Below, piece after piece: positions 1-14,214 of a DNA stretch of 64,000 bases. Source of the stretch: Adiantum capillus-veneris (Eukaryota > Streptophyta > Polypodiopsida > Polypodiales > Pteridaceae). The stretch lies in the NCBI GenBank assembly GCA_014529385.2, contig CM043969.1, forward strand, positions 73,886,676 to 73,950,675, in the 5' to 3' direction. The position numbers and the translations under genes are program-made. Numbering within the stretch: position 1 is the first letter of the stretch; the number at the start of each line of letters is the position of its first letter. Below the pieces are notes generated by a model. That model worked only from the letters and a program-made list of their open reading frames with translations, was not told the origin of the DNA and did not search any database.

Positions 1-590
1 TAGCTGGTCGCCGCGACGGACGTCTGCAGCATAGCTCTTTTGCACTAACATAATGTCAATATGCAAGGAAGCGACTCGGGGTGGGGCATCTCACCAAAGT
101 GAACTCAAGGGCTACTCGTTCTACGACAAAAGCAAATCAACCACTTCCTAGTCAGACAATCAGTATGCGTCCAATCTCAACACTCAACATCATCACGCCT
201 TTTCGGTATCCAAATGAATCCGGAATGTCACAAAACTTAAGGAGAGGTATCACAACACTTATGGACTCAATCCTAGCAAGTTCTGTCACCATCTGGGAAG
301 GTACATAAATCACGATCCATCACAAAAAATGTGTAGAAAACTGAAACAGAAGTACTTGGAAAGATCTACCTTAAGCATAGAAACACTTATCCATGGTAAA
401 AACATCAAAAACAACCATTTTAACTCCCAAATCAATGCATTTAGCTCACAAATGGTACGTCGCAAACCACAGCAAAATTGGAAATGATTACACTTAGATT
501 GTAGAGCAAGAGACAAGGAACGCAATGTGCCGTCCGGCCTCTTACAAGGGGTAGACTAAGAGAGATAAAAAAGGGTATGGTCTAATCTCA
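1..590. repeat. Decayed LTR-like DNA related to the LTR of element B
   Basis: Read on the + strand, this stretch aligns loosely and in order with the B LTRs (28670-29601, 56351-57281). The best anchor is gccgcgacggacgtc near the start, followed by weaker matches around the 'ccgaaacaccacagaacttgaaggag'-like segment (here near 220-250) and the 'aaaatcacgaccc'-like segment (here near 305-320). No coding capacity is evident; short open frames here are not persuasive. The alignment was made by eye and the left end runs off the window. Confidence 0.4.
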
Positions 591-592
591 TC

Positions 593-1330
593 ATGATTGC
601 AACTCATCTTAGGCTGAACTACAGGGTTTTTTCTATAAAAAATAGAGTGTCCACCAGGTTTGGTGTGCATGTGCCTGTATTGCGCCCGTATCCACCAAAC
701 ATATATGTGAGAAGTTTCATGTGCATCGCTGCCATTACTACTCCATATTATCCCCGATGCAATGGAAAGAATAAAAGGTTTAATGGAGAACTCATAAGGA
801 TGCTTACAAAGATGACAAGAAAAAATGTGAAGACTTGGGATTTAGAGCTACCTTGTGCTCTATGGGCTTACATGAGTACCATCAAATCAAGTATTGGTTT
901 CTCTCCCTTCCATCTAGTTTTTGGTAGAGAGGCTTTACTTCCTGTTGAGGTGGAGATACCAGCTTTGAAGATGATGCAAAATCTTGAAGAAAATCCCACT
1001 GATCCGTTCAAGGAAAGGCTTCTATATTTTCAATGTGTACAATTGGATAGGTTGTTGGCTTTTGAGCATTATGAGCATGTCTCAAAGAACAATCAAGCAA
1101 AGGAAAATGAGAAGGTGAAGGACAAAGACATCAAGAAGGGTGACATGGTGCTTCGTTACAATAGTAAGCTTGATAGCACTTCTTAAAGAAGTTTCAAATC
1201 AAGTGGCAAGGTTCTTCTTAGTCTTAAACAGGTTTCCAAATGGCACAAATCAGCTTGTTGACTTGGATGGTATCCCACTTGGCTACAAGTTGAAGAAGTA
1301 TATTGCAAGGCTGATGACTGTAATTTGAGG
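593..1330 (+). pseudogene. Ty3/gypsy integrase C-terminal fragment
   Basis: The conceptual protein carries the end of a retrotransposon integrase core. A TTPYYPRCNG motif (normally TxPYHPQxNGQxE) is followed by LPCALWAYMSTIKSSIGFSPF and FGREALLPVEVEIP, which is characteristic of plant Athila/Tat-like integrases. The catalytic Glu after NGQ is replaced (NGKNKRFNGE). The frame stops at about 1186, and a second frame from 1140 continues the C-terminal module (FLVLNRFPNGTNQLVDLDGIPLGYK ending near 1328), so there is a frameshift near 1180. Everything upstream of the last catalytic region is missing or unrecognisable. It acted with reverse transcriptase products in element integration; this copy is dead. 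Confidence 0.8.
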
Positions 1331-2780
1331 ATGAGCCTTCTTTTGAATAATTTATTGATCATGTGGCTAAGGATGAAGACGAAGTGAAGACTCCCTCATG
1401 TGGTTTACAGGATCTCTTTTGTGTTGCTGATCATGAATGATCTAGTAGTTGGGGGTGTGGCAAACTATGTTGGGCGCATTTCTGGCACCTGTCTTTTGTA
1501 AATTTGTACATACGGACATGATGCCCCATATCAAAAGTGTGTGTGGGGATTTATTTTGTGGGGTTTTTAGCTTGCTTTAGCAAGCACATGTACATGCACT
1601 GCAAGTCTCTGGTCTAGTGATAGCTGTCAGGTTACTTTAAGTGCCGGTGAGTGAGTGTTTTGAAGGAGACTTGTATATAGCTTAAACTCATGTACAAACT
1701 TTAAAAAGTTCATAAAAACTCCAGAAAGTAGTAGGTTTGAGCTCGTTGTGCCTCCTTGATGGTTTCTGTTGCAGTTTTTGCCTAGCCTTGTCTACTCTGT
1801 GTGTAGTCATGTAGGAACAACTCTCTGTTCGTGTCAATTTTGCATGTAGTGAAGTGTAGATTCAATTTTTGCCATCTTTATATTTATCACCATTCATTTT
1901 TCCACATTTATCTCAAGCTTTAAGGTGCTCCAATTGGAGTTGTGCTCTTCAGGTTACGACTAGTTCTCTGCAGGGTTATGGCTATGGTGGCAGCCTAGTG
2001 GCAAATTGTGTGCAGACAGTTTGGGAGGGCATGTATCTATGAATTGTGGAATTGATGGTGAAGTTTTGGGTTTGTGATGTTCAATTGTGAAATGAGAGGC
2101 CCTTGTATTCATATGCATTGGTCGGCGTGTGTTGTAAATCCGTGCTTTGACAGGGTTTTGCTCCTATGTGACATAGTCTCTTGGGTAGGCGACGGCCAGT
2201 AAATTCCCAAGGGGACTAATCTTGTTGGATTAGTGGTGTTTCAAAGGGGATTACGATGAAAGATTTTGGTGTTCTTGTAGTTATTTTTCAATGCTCTTGG
2301 GTGACATTGCTATAGAGGTGTTCCAGTTTTCTTGTTTCCCAACAACGGTAATTCTAGTCATGGTAAGAACCAAAGCCTTCCCTTCATTTGGCAACTCCAA
2401 GTTTGCTGACAAGTAAAGCTTGCATATTGGTTGGTAGAAGGAACCCACAATAAATACATTCAAGCTGTTTCACACCATGTTTTTATGAAACCTAAAGTGC
2501 TGCAATTTGGATAAAGCATGTGAATTTTAAAGCATTATTATTTAAAATATTTATAGTCTTTGCAAGTGAACGGGAAATTGTATAGTGGATAACGTGGCAA
2601 AAAAGTAAGATGATGTTTCATAGTCTTAAAGTGGATCATTGACATTTCACTAAAATATTGGCTAGCCCCTCAATTGTGTAATTTATTCTAAATTTTGTAG
2701 GCACAGAATTTTATAAGGATTATGAATGTATAGTATTCTACTTGACTATTAACCCTCACTCGCTTATAGATGCTCATACT
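1331..2780 (+). other. Non-coding DNA, probable 3' LTR of the integrase remnant
   Basis: Directly after the integrase fragment, a purine/G-rich stretch (gtagttgggggtgtggcaaa, 1444-1467) followed by tgttggg at 1468 looks like a polypurine tract and LTR start. No second LTR copy is present, so the end cannot be set. No gene is visible. Confidence 0.3.
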
Positions 2781-4770
2781 TAGTTCATGAAATGACAACA
2801 CTAATATGGCCCTAGGGCCACATTGTTCCTTCTAATCCATTGAGAGTGCCTATGTACATGGTGTCCATGTAGATACCCTTGAGTGCATTTATGTCCCTTG
2901 AGAGCTTCTCCATTGCCACCCTATTTTCCAAGAATTACACAATTTATTTAATTTAATGAAAGATTCTATGGCCCTAGGTCCATAGGGTGCCAAATAAAAG
3001 GTTCTGCAAGGGCACCTAGACCAACCTATGGCCCTATAGAGTGCCAAAGTAGAAGCTCTACGGTCACATGTTGAACTCTATTCTAATGAGAGATCATATG
3101 GCCCCAAGGTCATGAGGCTTCCATCCTGGCCATGTAGGTTCCCTTGAGTTGCTTACATGCTCCTCTAGAGATTTTACATTGGCATCCTATGACCTTAGGG
3201 CCACAAGGTTCATTTAATATAATGAGGGATCCTATGACAGAAGGGCCATATGGTGGACTAGGTGCCCTTGTAGAACCATTTTGCTGGCACCCTATGGACC
3301 TTGGACCATAGGTTTCCTCAATCATATAGAGGAGACTCTGTGGCCCTAGGTCCATAGGGTGTTAGCATGAAGGTTGTACTAGTGCACATAGGCCACCCTA
3401 TGGCCCTAGGGCCATAGGAACTCTCATTAGATTATAATTCCTTCTATTCCAATGAGAGATCCTATGGTCATAGTGATTCCATGGGAGTTTAATGGTGCCC
3501 ATGTAGATGCTCTTGAGTGGACCAAATGCTCTTGTAGATCCTCTAAATTAGCACACTATGGCACTAGGTCCCAAAGGCTGCCCTCTAATCTAATGAGATC
3601 TCCTATGGTGTTATGGCTATGAAGTAGGCACTGTGCACATGTAGGTTCTTTTGAGTAGCCTAAATTCCCCTCTTGAGATTTTACATTGGCACCCTATGTC
3701 CCTAGGTCCATAGGGTGCCCTCTAATCAAATGAGAGTTCCTATGTCCATGGTGCCCATGAAAGTGCCCCCTTAAGTGGACTAATGCCCCTTTAGAGCTTC
3801 TACATTGGCACACTATGACCCTAGGTCCATAGGGTGCCCTCTAATCAAATGAGAGTTCCTATGTCCATGGTGCCCATGAAAGTGCCCCCTTGAGTGGACT
3901 AATGCCCCTTTAGAGCTTCTACATTGGCACACTATGACCCTAGGTCCACAGGTTGTCCTCTAATCTAAGGAGAGTTCTTATGTACATGGTGTCTATGTAG
4001 GTTTCCTTGAGTAGTACAAATGACCCTCTAGAGCTTCTACATTGACACCCTATTGCCCAAGGGCCATATGGTTCTCTCTTATCTAATGAAAGTTCATATG
4101 GTTCTAGGTCGTAAGGGTGCCAACAAAATGGTTCTAGAAGTGCACCTATGCCACCCTATGGTCATAGGGTTATAAGATCTCTCATTAGATTAGAGGCACC
4201 CTATGTGGATCTAGGGCAATAAGGTACCAAAGTAGAAGCTCCAAGGCCATAAGTTTCTTTCTAGTCTAATGAAAGATCCTATGGCCATAGGGTTACAAGG
4301 TGATCTCTAATGTTGGCACCCTATGGACCTAGGGCCATAGAATATCTCATTACATTAGAGAGCACCACGTAACCCATGTGAGTGCCCTTGGGTTTTCTAA
4401 ATGCCCCTTTAGAGCTTCAGTGATGGAACCCTATGGCCCTAGGGCCACAAGGTGCGTTTTAGTCAAATGAGACTTTCTATGTATATGTTGCCCATGTAGA
4501 TTCCCTTGAGTGACATAATTGTCCCTTGAGAGCTTCTCCATTGGCACCCTATTTTTTGTGGGTTATAAGTGATCTCTAATGTAATGAAATAGTCTATGTT
4601 CCTAGGTCCATAGGGTGCCAAATAGAAGGTTTTACAAGGGAACCTAGCCCACCCTATGGTCCTATAGAGTGCCAAAGTAGAAGCACTAGGGTCATAGGTT
4701 GGAGGCTTTCCAATCAACGAGAAAAGAAGACCGAGCAAAGACATTTTCCAATAAAATATAAGCAACACCC
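2780..4770. repeat. Satellite-like array, ~119-bp monomers with a palindromic core
   Basis: The landmark 'ccctaggtccatagggtgccctc' recurs with a clear 119-base step (for example at about 3707, 3826, 3945, 4064). Each monomer carries a near-palindromic core based on ctatggccctagggccatag; the copy at 3397-3418 is a perfect 22-base inverted repeat. Monomers also contain 'agagcttctacattggcac'. In places (near 3045 and 4215) its reverse complement, 'gtgccaaagtagaagctc', appears instead, so the array mixes orientations. Identity between neighbours is variable. No coding potential is seen. Confidence 0.75.
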
Positions 4771-5216
4771 TTCACAAATTGATGCTAGCGCAAGGTATAT
4801 TGAATACATAATGCATCCACATATCTTGCATGTTTCCTCCAGGATGCATACAGTTAACCGTCCACCCCACTTCCGAGGTGGCACCCTTATTTTTGTGGGT
4901 TATAAGTGCTCTCTAATGTAATGAAATAGTCTATGTTCCTAGGTCCATAGGGTGCCAAATAGAAGGTTTTACAAGGGAACCTAGCCCACCCTATGGTCCT
5001 ATAGAGTGCCAAAGTAGAAGCACTAGGGTCATAGGTTGGAGGCTTTCCAATCAATGATAAAAGAAGACTGAGCAAAGACATTTTCCAAGAAAATATAAGC
5101 AACACCCTTCACAAATTGATGCTAGTGCAAGGTATATTGAATACATAATGCATCCACATCTCTTGCATGTTTCCTCCAGGATGCATACGGTTAACCGTCC
5201 ACCCCACTTCCGAGGC
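4542..5216. repeat. Tandem direct duplication, 337-bp unit
   Basis: Two adjacent copies (about 4542-4878 and 4879-5216) begin with ggcaccct...tttttgtgggttataag and end at cacttccgagg. They differ at only a few positions by eye, so the duplication is recent compared with the flanking array. The left half of each unit is array DNA (taggtccatagggtgcc); the right half is unrelated non-repeat sequence. Confidence 0.85.
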
Positions 5217-6243
5217 CCATTGTAAACGTCTTGAAAACATGAGCCTATTATTGGCAAGGGAAAAGAACACTATGCAGGTAGGGATATCAACACTTAGGCT
5301 TGATTTTTGATAATGTTTCAAGACCCATAAATGTGATACCCTTTGCATTCTTTATAGTTTCCAAGTAAAGGTTGGAGAGCTACGCATTCAAGCAAAGCAT
5401 CGCAGAACACCTTGCCCATCAATTCTAATTTTACCCACATCTACGAGATATTTGTTATAATCCAAATGAATTGCACGTCTATTGACAATGTTTTTCTCCA
5501 ATGCAGTAATAGATGACTGGTGTAGCACATGTAACGATGCATTCTAGCATTTGATGACAATGGACACACCCCAATTTTCCAAACTCTAGACCAATCAATA
5601 ATTTTTGAAGGGCTCATGCCCCTCCATTGAGTTTCATGTGAAGCTTTGTCCTCAAGATATAGCTACAGTCTACATTAACACACCGCACATGGAAACACCT
5701 ACTAAAGTGCACTACATATTTAAATAAATCAGTAATGCAAGTCATATATTTTGTCCAAGAATGCCCATCAAATAGTTGCTCCATATCATACTGCTTGAGC
5801 TATCACATTGTGGTGGCATCTCAAAAGCAATGCTCCCCCATATCTCAATGCTTCATGTCTACCTATCTCGTCTCGTGTCTACGTCCCATCACTAGTCTCT
5901 TGTCGAGTCACTTCATCACCACTAAGAATTGTAGGGCCACCCTACCAAGTGGATGCATTCCCATAAACACCACTACCAATTTCATCCACAAGTGACTAGC
6001 TATGGCAAAGCAAACGAAGTGGACATGAATTCAATTGTAAAAAACCCCACCTTTGATGTTTGCATTCAAATGCCAGCTCCAATCAACTCAAACAAACCCA
6101 CACCTTCCTTCACTCCTATTGTATGTCGCTCCACTTCACTTCTGCATATCCAGCCCCTATGGATGACAAACATCACTCAATGCTTCTCCCAATGTATGTT
6201 GACCAATGTATTTAGCATGGACGAATGCACCTTACAAAAAGTG

Positions 6244-6246
<3 letters not shown>
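5217..6246. other. Unassigned DNA
   Basis: I see no recognisable gene or element. Short open frames exist on both strands, but none carries a motif I recognise or is long enough to rise above chance. Confidence 0.4.
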
Positions 6247-6294
<48 letters not shown>

Positions 6295-6302
6295 TACACA
6301 CA
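6247..6302. repeat. Compound microsatellite (CT)n(CA)n
   Basis: An uninterrupted CT run passes directly into a CA run with one interruption (cacatacaca). Confidence 0.97.
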
Positions 6303-6347
6303 TTGAGTGTGTAGTCAATTCTCTCTCTGTCCCTTTCGGTGAGTGTG

Positions 6348-6480
<133 letters not shown>

Positions 6481-6571
6481 AAGAAATACCATCGTTGGCA
6501 CATTAGTGATGACCTTGTTATAAATTTATAAACTAGCAAATATAATGTAACATTGATTCAATTGTACAAGG

Positions 6572-7061
<490 letters not shown>

Positions 7062-7505
7062 ATGGCTCAAACAAAAAATGTGGATGTGGAGAAGTTGAAG
7101 GAATGGGAGCGACGTTCCAAGAACATTGTTATTTGTGGAATCCCCGAAGAGAAGTTAGTGGCGCCTCCTTCTCTTGCCATTGTTCTCGAATATTTCTTCC
7201 TAACCCACTTTGGTATGTACGGACTTATGGTCTATGAAGCACATAGAGTGGGTAAGCAAGGAGATCCTCGCTCGGGAGAACGGCCAATTGTTGTATGCAC
7301 CATGCCGGATGAGATCAAACAAAGGATTATCCTTGATAATAGTTGGATCTATTTGAGGGATACAAAATTTTTTGTATGTGACGATCGCATTATTAAGCAA
7401 CAAAATATGTGCCGCAAGGCATATGAAAAAAAGAATAAGAAAAACCAGGAGATCTCTCATGAAGAAAATGTACCCAAGGATGAGGCAAGTCCCTCAAGAA
7501 AATAG
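7062..7505 (+). CDS. LINE ORF1-like RNA-binding protein
   Basis: A 147-residue open frame resembles the RNA-recognition core of L1-type ORF1 proteins. It has RSKNIVICGIPE (beta strand, 'NIVI.GIPE' pattern) near residue 19, then EAHRVGK...RPIVV near residues 59-77 and IKQRIILDN...FFVCDD, and a basic Lys-rich tail. In LINEs this protein coats the element RNA. The start ATG is followed directly by the conserved region. It is followed at 7536 by sequence like the N-terminus of an endonuclease domain, which supports the LINE reading. The rest of the element is absent. Confidence 0.6.
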   Translation: MAQTKNVDVEKLKEWERRSKNIVICGIPEEKLVAPPSLAIVLEYFFLTHFGMYGLMVYEAHRVGKQGDPRSGERPIVVCTMPDEIKQRIILDNSWIYLRDTKFFVCDDRIIKQQNMCRKAYEKKNKKNQEISHEENVPKDEASPSRK

Positions 7506-7535
7506 GGATGTGCGACCTATGAAGCTAAGTTACAA

Positions 7536-7604
7536 TTGAAAATATGCTTTTGGAATTGCAATGGATACCCATGGAATGCGGAGGTTGGCATTGATGAACT
7601 GTAA
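7536..7604 (+). pseudogene. LINE endonuclease N-terminal stub
   Basis: The frame reads LKICFWNCNGYPWNAEVG and then a stop. I/V-x-x-WN-x-x-G is the usual beginning of an apurinic-type endonuclease in LINE ORF2. It lies about 30 bases after the ORF1-like frame, as expected for LINE gene order. No further endonuclease, RT or poly(A) tail is seen, so the element is cut off here. Confidence 0.45.
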
Positions 7605-8275
7605 GATCGCCAAATTTTGGGTCTCTTTTGAAAATAAGAAAAATAGATTATAATGTCTGTTTTGTCAAATTTTGATTTATGATGCTTGATTGACAGTATT
7701 GAAAGGTTCTAAAAAGAAAAGCAAGGTTGTTTCCATGTTTCAGTAGGTCAGATGAACATTTAGTTCAATTTTGAGAAAATTTACTATTTTTCGCTTTTTC
7801 ATGCTTTTTATGCTTTTAGGTGTTTTTTCTGCAAAAAGTAGGGTTGGATCCTTAATCTACGTGTTCTGGGAAAGCTATGGTTCAATTTTATAAAAATCTG
7901 CTTTTCGAGTGCTTTTCACGCTATTTTTAGCTTTTCATGATTTTTTAATGCTTTTTAGTGAAAAGCGAGTCCGCTTTCTTATTCCAGTGGACAATGGGAA
8001 CCCGTGGTTCAATTTTAGAATTTTTTGTTTTTTTGCTTTTTACGCTATTTTTTAAGCTTTTTGTGCTTTTCTGTGTTTTTGATTTCAGGATGACCTAAAC
8101 CAGAAATATTAATTTGAGTCTCTGTCGGATTTAGAAATGACCACCCAGAGAAAAAACGGGACTAAATGGGATTTTTACAAGAATTATTTTTATAAAGGCA
8201 ATATTGTAAACACACCGAGGTAGTACGAGAAAGTCATAATTGTGTTGGGACATCACGGTGCGGCATAGTCTAGCC
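7605..8275. other. AT-rich DNA with degenerate 'gcttttcacgctattttt' repeats
   Basis: Between about 7780 and 8080 a short theme recurs imperfectly (variants of tttttcgctttttcatgc and cttttcacgctatttttagc), giving a low-complexity T-rich stretch. No gene or element boundary is evident. Confidence 0.45.
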
Positions 8276-8624
8276 ATGGTCCTTTTCAAATCTTGAAGCC
8301 AATCAATAGCATGGCTTATCAACTCAAGTTGCCCAACCATTTGCTCATACACAATGCTTTTGATGTGAGCCTACTTAAGCCCTACAAAGGAGAGCCATCA
8401 ACATAACCAATTATTGAAGATCCCCCAAAAATCAGCTACCAAGAAGAGGTGCTACAACCCGAAGCTATCCTTCGGCATGAAGACAAGGTACTACGACATG
8501 GTAAGATTATCCGACGGTATCTTATTAAGTTCAAACATTATCCTATTGAAGATGCTAGATGGATGCAAGGAATACAGCTTTAGGATAGTATGAACCTTGT
8601 CAATGCTTACAATGCTACATTTTA
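8276..8624 (+). pseudogene. Chromovirus (family A) pol C-terminus with chromodomain
   Basis: This is the same family as element A but on the opposite strand. The conceptual protein contains MAYQLKLPNHLLIHNAF, SLLKPYKGEP and a chromodomain (EEVLQPEAILRHEDKVL, then RRYLIKFKHYPIEDARWMQ). These match residues ~1028-1140 of the intact A polyprotein. Stop codons interrupt it (for example after GEPST, and in IQL*DS). The integrase, RT and gag parts are missing upstream. Chromodomains of this kind are thought to guide integration to chromatin. Confidence 0.88.
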
Positions 8625-8986
8625 GTAAGAAAATGCACATGTTTCTTCTAAATGATCAATGTTTTTGTCGTATAAGACTAATTCTCTTTTTATTATGCAT
8701 AAATTTAAGTAGTATGCATGCTTATAATCATGTTTATGATGACGACGTCATGAAATACCAAGTTGAATTCGTTACTCTACTTTGGGAGAATAGAATGGAC
8801 TCAAAGAGTAGACATGCTTGTGGCAGCAAAGTCTCCCAAGCCCCAAATGGATTAGTCATCCATCTTGGAATGATGTTGTAGAGTCAAAAGGGATCCTCTA
8901 CCCACTAAGAAATATTGACTAATGACTAAGGCTTTATCTCTTCTATCTCATAGTCAAGGACGACTATGATTTCAAGTGAGAGGCAA
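8625..8986 (+). other. 3' untranslated region and PPT of the family A remnant
   Basis: It corresponds to 35812-36168 of element A read in reverse: the 'gattagtcatccat' and 'catagtc..gacgactatga' landmarks are kept. A purine tract (tcaagtgagaggcaa, 8972-8986) sits directly before the LTR start. Confidence 0.75.
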
Positions 8987-10461
<1,475 letters not shown>

Positions 10462-13336
10462 TGTAAGGTCTCCACCTGGCCTAGAAGAAGCTTACCTATC
10501 TAAAATTTTGAGCCTAAACATCAATTTTACAACAGATGCTATTTTTAGCAAGTTTCAGTAATCACATATCATTTCAGTGATGTAATCCTTGTAGAACTTT
10601 TATTTCTGGTCAAATTCATTTTTTGTGAAAAATTTCCAAAAATAGTAAGTTTTGAGGTGCTTACACCCACCTAGATGCGACTGTCTCGTCAAAATCTACC
10701 CAGTCCTCAATTTCCATAAGAATAGCTCTCTATTCCAAAAACTGCTAAATATAGCAGGCAGTGTGCATCTGACACCTTAGTTTGTACTCCTCAAGCTGTT
10801 CTTTTAATAGCTTCAGAATTAAATTCTAATAAGTCAAGCTCACTCTAGACAATTAATTTTCATCCTAGTGTTAATAAATCAATTCCTAAAGTCAAAGGTA
10901 TGCATATGTATGCATGTGCATGTGTATGTATGTCCATGTATGCCCATAAATGACCCATATCTATGTCTTATGTTATGTTGACTCTAAGCATGGGTAAGTA
11001 CATAAGGTGTATCACTTAATTAGGTAAAAGAGGACACCTCTAGTGGTTAGTGAGAGGCTTATGCCACCTCTACTTCTTCTTTTGGCAAGAGGGGGTGAGC
11101 AAGGGAGGTATGGGAAAGCCTTGGCCATCAAGAAACCCCAAAAGTCTATATAAGGGGCATTCCCACCCAATTTTACACACACACTACCCCAAGATCTCTA
11201 CAACAAAGTGTTGCTACCAAAGCTAGTCCTTGGAGGAGCGTATCTATGTCACCTAGCACACACAAGGAGGCTTAATCAAAGGGTAATTAATGTCAAGTTA
11301 TGCTAATCCTATTTCTCCATAGCCTCTTTTGTCTAGAGTCTTATGTTGAGCCTATACTACTACTACTCTATGCTAGCTGGTTACACCAATTTATATTCCA
11401 TAGTGTCTCTCAATGTATGTGTGAATGTCAATAGCCTCTCATCTATTGATCACACCCTCCCTTGTTGGATTAAGGAGCATAGTAAAGTTAAATTGATCTC
11501 TTGATTGATGCATAGAAATACATCTTGGTGATGAACTATTTCTTTTTCACTCATGCGTATTAGTGCATATTAATGAAGGAATTGTTCCTTTATCCTTTAT
11601 GTACTTAATTGTAGCACAATCAAGGTGAAATTAACCCCTTGGTTTGCATAGAATTTAGTGCATATCTTTATTGATTGTGCATAAAAGGGTGAAATTGATC
11701 TCTTTTGCACTAAAATTGATGCACGATTGTAATCTTCTTTGTACGTTAAAGCGATGCATGATTAGGGTCTCCTATTGCATTAATCAATTTGCACATAATC
11801 TATGCATAGTAAAGTTGAATTTGATTCTCTTTTTACCCTATTCTATGCATGGTTATAATCTATCTTTGTACATTAAATTGATGTACCTAATTGATGCAAG
11901 AATATGACCTCATATTGAATATGGTAGATGATTGTTATGGTAATCTTATGATGAGTTTACAAGAGGATTATGCATGCTTGGTTATGGTAATCCTATAAAG
12001 TATTTATGAGGAGATTATAGTCTTTTCTTTCACTCATAATTAAGTGTCTAGACTAAGAAGAATTAATCTTTTCTTATGTATCATTCGATACATAAATAGG
12101 GGAAGATTTCTCCTTCTCTAATTCACTTAAGCTTACTTAGCATGTTGATTGATCTTCTCTAACCATAATCCTCTCTTGAAATACTTAGTTATGTGAAGTT
12201 ATTTTTCCTCTTTTCTATGAAAGTTTTATGCAAGTATGTGTGGTTGTCCATAACCCAAGTCAAGTCTCTACTTGAGGGAGGTTATGGCATGAATCACCAT
12301 TTTAAGTTCTTAAGAGCTTGCACTTCCCTAGACGTAGAAGTTGTCTCAAATAGCTCATCGTTATGTGCAAGATTAGGTTTACTCCTTCTCATAATACTTG
12401 TGAATGTTACTCATTATTGGTGTGGAAAATGGTTCATCACACATAGCCTTTTGTTTCTTTGGAGTTTTCTAATCCAAGTAGTGGTACATGGCCCCCATGA
12501 GAACTCACTTTGGTGGCGCTAATGATCGCGAGGCGGGTACTAGCAACGCGGCTCCCAATGGCAAGGCACCCATAAGGGAGGAGGATCCAACCATCTCACG
12601 AAGCAAGGGAGCAAGGATTGATGAGGTAGGCTCAAAGTAATGCATTTTTTTCATTTAATTAAGCATTGCATTACATTAACTAGTGAATGATTGAAACTTT
12701 CCAAATTGTGTTGGTAAAACCAATCAAAACTAGGGCATGAGAATCTTAATTGTCTTGTTAAATTTGAACCTAAATAAAGTAGAAAAAAAATTGTTTGACA
12801 GTTTACTAATTGATCAAGGAAAGATTGTTTGCCTGGGAAAAATATAGCAACATAACTTCATTCTATTCCAATATTGAAGCTAGTCAAGAACCCCCTCTTG
12901 ATCACTAGGGGATAGCTCGCGAGGTTATTGCAGGAGCTAGTGTATTTTGTTATGCAGAGCTAACCAGTTAGGGGCTCAAATGTTCACGACTTGCGGGTTA
13001 CGCGGTGGATACATGATTTTACCTGGAGGGTTACTCCATAATGGGTGGGTCATGGACTGGTCGTAGAAACTTCCTCTAGCGGATGTCCTCTGGTTTCTCT
13101 CTTATGGAAGGTGAGAATTAGGAATGGCAGAACATTGTGTTCGTTCATGCTTTCCCTGCAAGATAGGACTTGGACCCCTTTTCAATGGCTCGGACTCAAG
13201 TTACTTGGTGACAAGAGTCTATCCATTAGAAATCTTCTCTATCTAACTATGTCTTTCTCAGTCGATTAGGGCCTAGCTACCTACCAGGTACCCTCCTTTT
13301 GCGAAATGGATATGGCAACAAGTTGGGGACCTCACA
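10462..13336 (+). repeat. Left (5') LTR of the gag-only element
   Basis: It starts TG at 10462 and ends ...ctcaca two bases before the PBS. Its first ~530 bases are duplicated at 15133-15683. It contains a TATA-like box at 11146 and several degenerate internal repeats of the 'aattgatgcatgattgtaatc' type between 11480 and 11900. Confidence 0.6.
11145..11157 (+). promoter_or_regulatory. TATA box of the LTR promoter
   Basis: tctatataagggg is a strong plant TATA box in the orientation of the gag frame, followed about 25-30 bases later by a CA-rich, initiator-like stretch. It lies about 685 bases into the LTR. Confidence 0.5.
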
Positions 13337-13338
13337 CG

Positions 13339-13352
13339 TGGTATCACAGCCT
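13339..13352 (+). other. Primer-binding site, initiator tRNA-Met type
   Basis: tggtatcacagcct directly follows the LTR end. It matches the usual plant tRNA-Met PBS tggtatcagagc with one change. Confidence 0.65.
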
Positions 13353-14214
13353 AGGTTTATGAACTGGAAAAATAGTCTTGTTTGAAACTTTTAAATTAAT
13401 GGTGGATAGTGAGATAGCTGTACTCAAGAACGTCAGCATTGATGTTTCAAAAAGATGCCAACGTTGAGTATCGCAAGTTCAAGACCTTTGAGATAATGTA
13501 TACGGAGGCGTGTTGCTCTCCAAATTACATTTTCCATCAAAGTATGATGGAAGTTTTGATTAAGGCTTTTGCTCCCCCATCAACAGGAATCCATCAAGGA
13601 TGGAAGCTTGCATGGAGTAGTAAGGGTGGTGTCTTTTACATCGATGCTACAAAACTTGAATACCTATCACTGATTTGAAGAAGATTTGTTAGGCGCATGA
13701 GTTGTGGGTTATCCAAGTTTCTTACTTCCTTGGGACTTCTAAAGAATTCAAGATCACTGTAGATGGTACCAAGACAACCTTGAACAGATGGATCTTTGAT
13801 CAAGCGAATAAATTAATCCATAGTGATAGGATTAAGCCTATTACCGTTCCATATATATTTCTTCGGAACAAGAATTTTTGTAGTATTTGAGCCTATTACC
13901 AATGTGTACGAGAGGTACTATTCTGATGAGATAATAGACTATTTAAGCATCTAACTTCAGACACCTATCATCTGTATCACCATGTTCCTGGGCAGTCAGG
14001 TATGCGGATCCTTTAGATGCTGCCAAGCTTTGTATTGAGTTATAAATAAAATTTACCTTAGCCTCTTGGAAAGGCTACCTTTGTAAATATTCTGTCATAA
14101 ATATGAATTTGAATTTTTGTGATTTATCTTGAAGTTAATTTTAAGATTGAATCGGTGTGCTAAGTCTCTAGGTTTCCGTCAATTTATCGACGTGAATATT
14201 ATCGTATAGGTACC
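13353..14214 (+). other. Leader between PBS and gag
   Basis: No motif-bearing frame is seen; several stops occur in all frames. It is probably untranslated leader, or decayed gag N-terminus in its last part. Confidence 0.35.

Noticed and set aside
2780-4770. Possible gene-bearing region from short - strand frames (e.g. near 3110-3355 and 4463-4768)
   Set aside because: They translate the 119-base repeat and recur with it.
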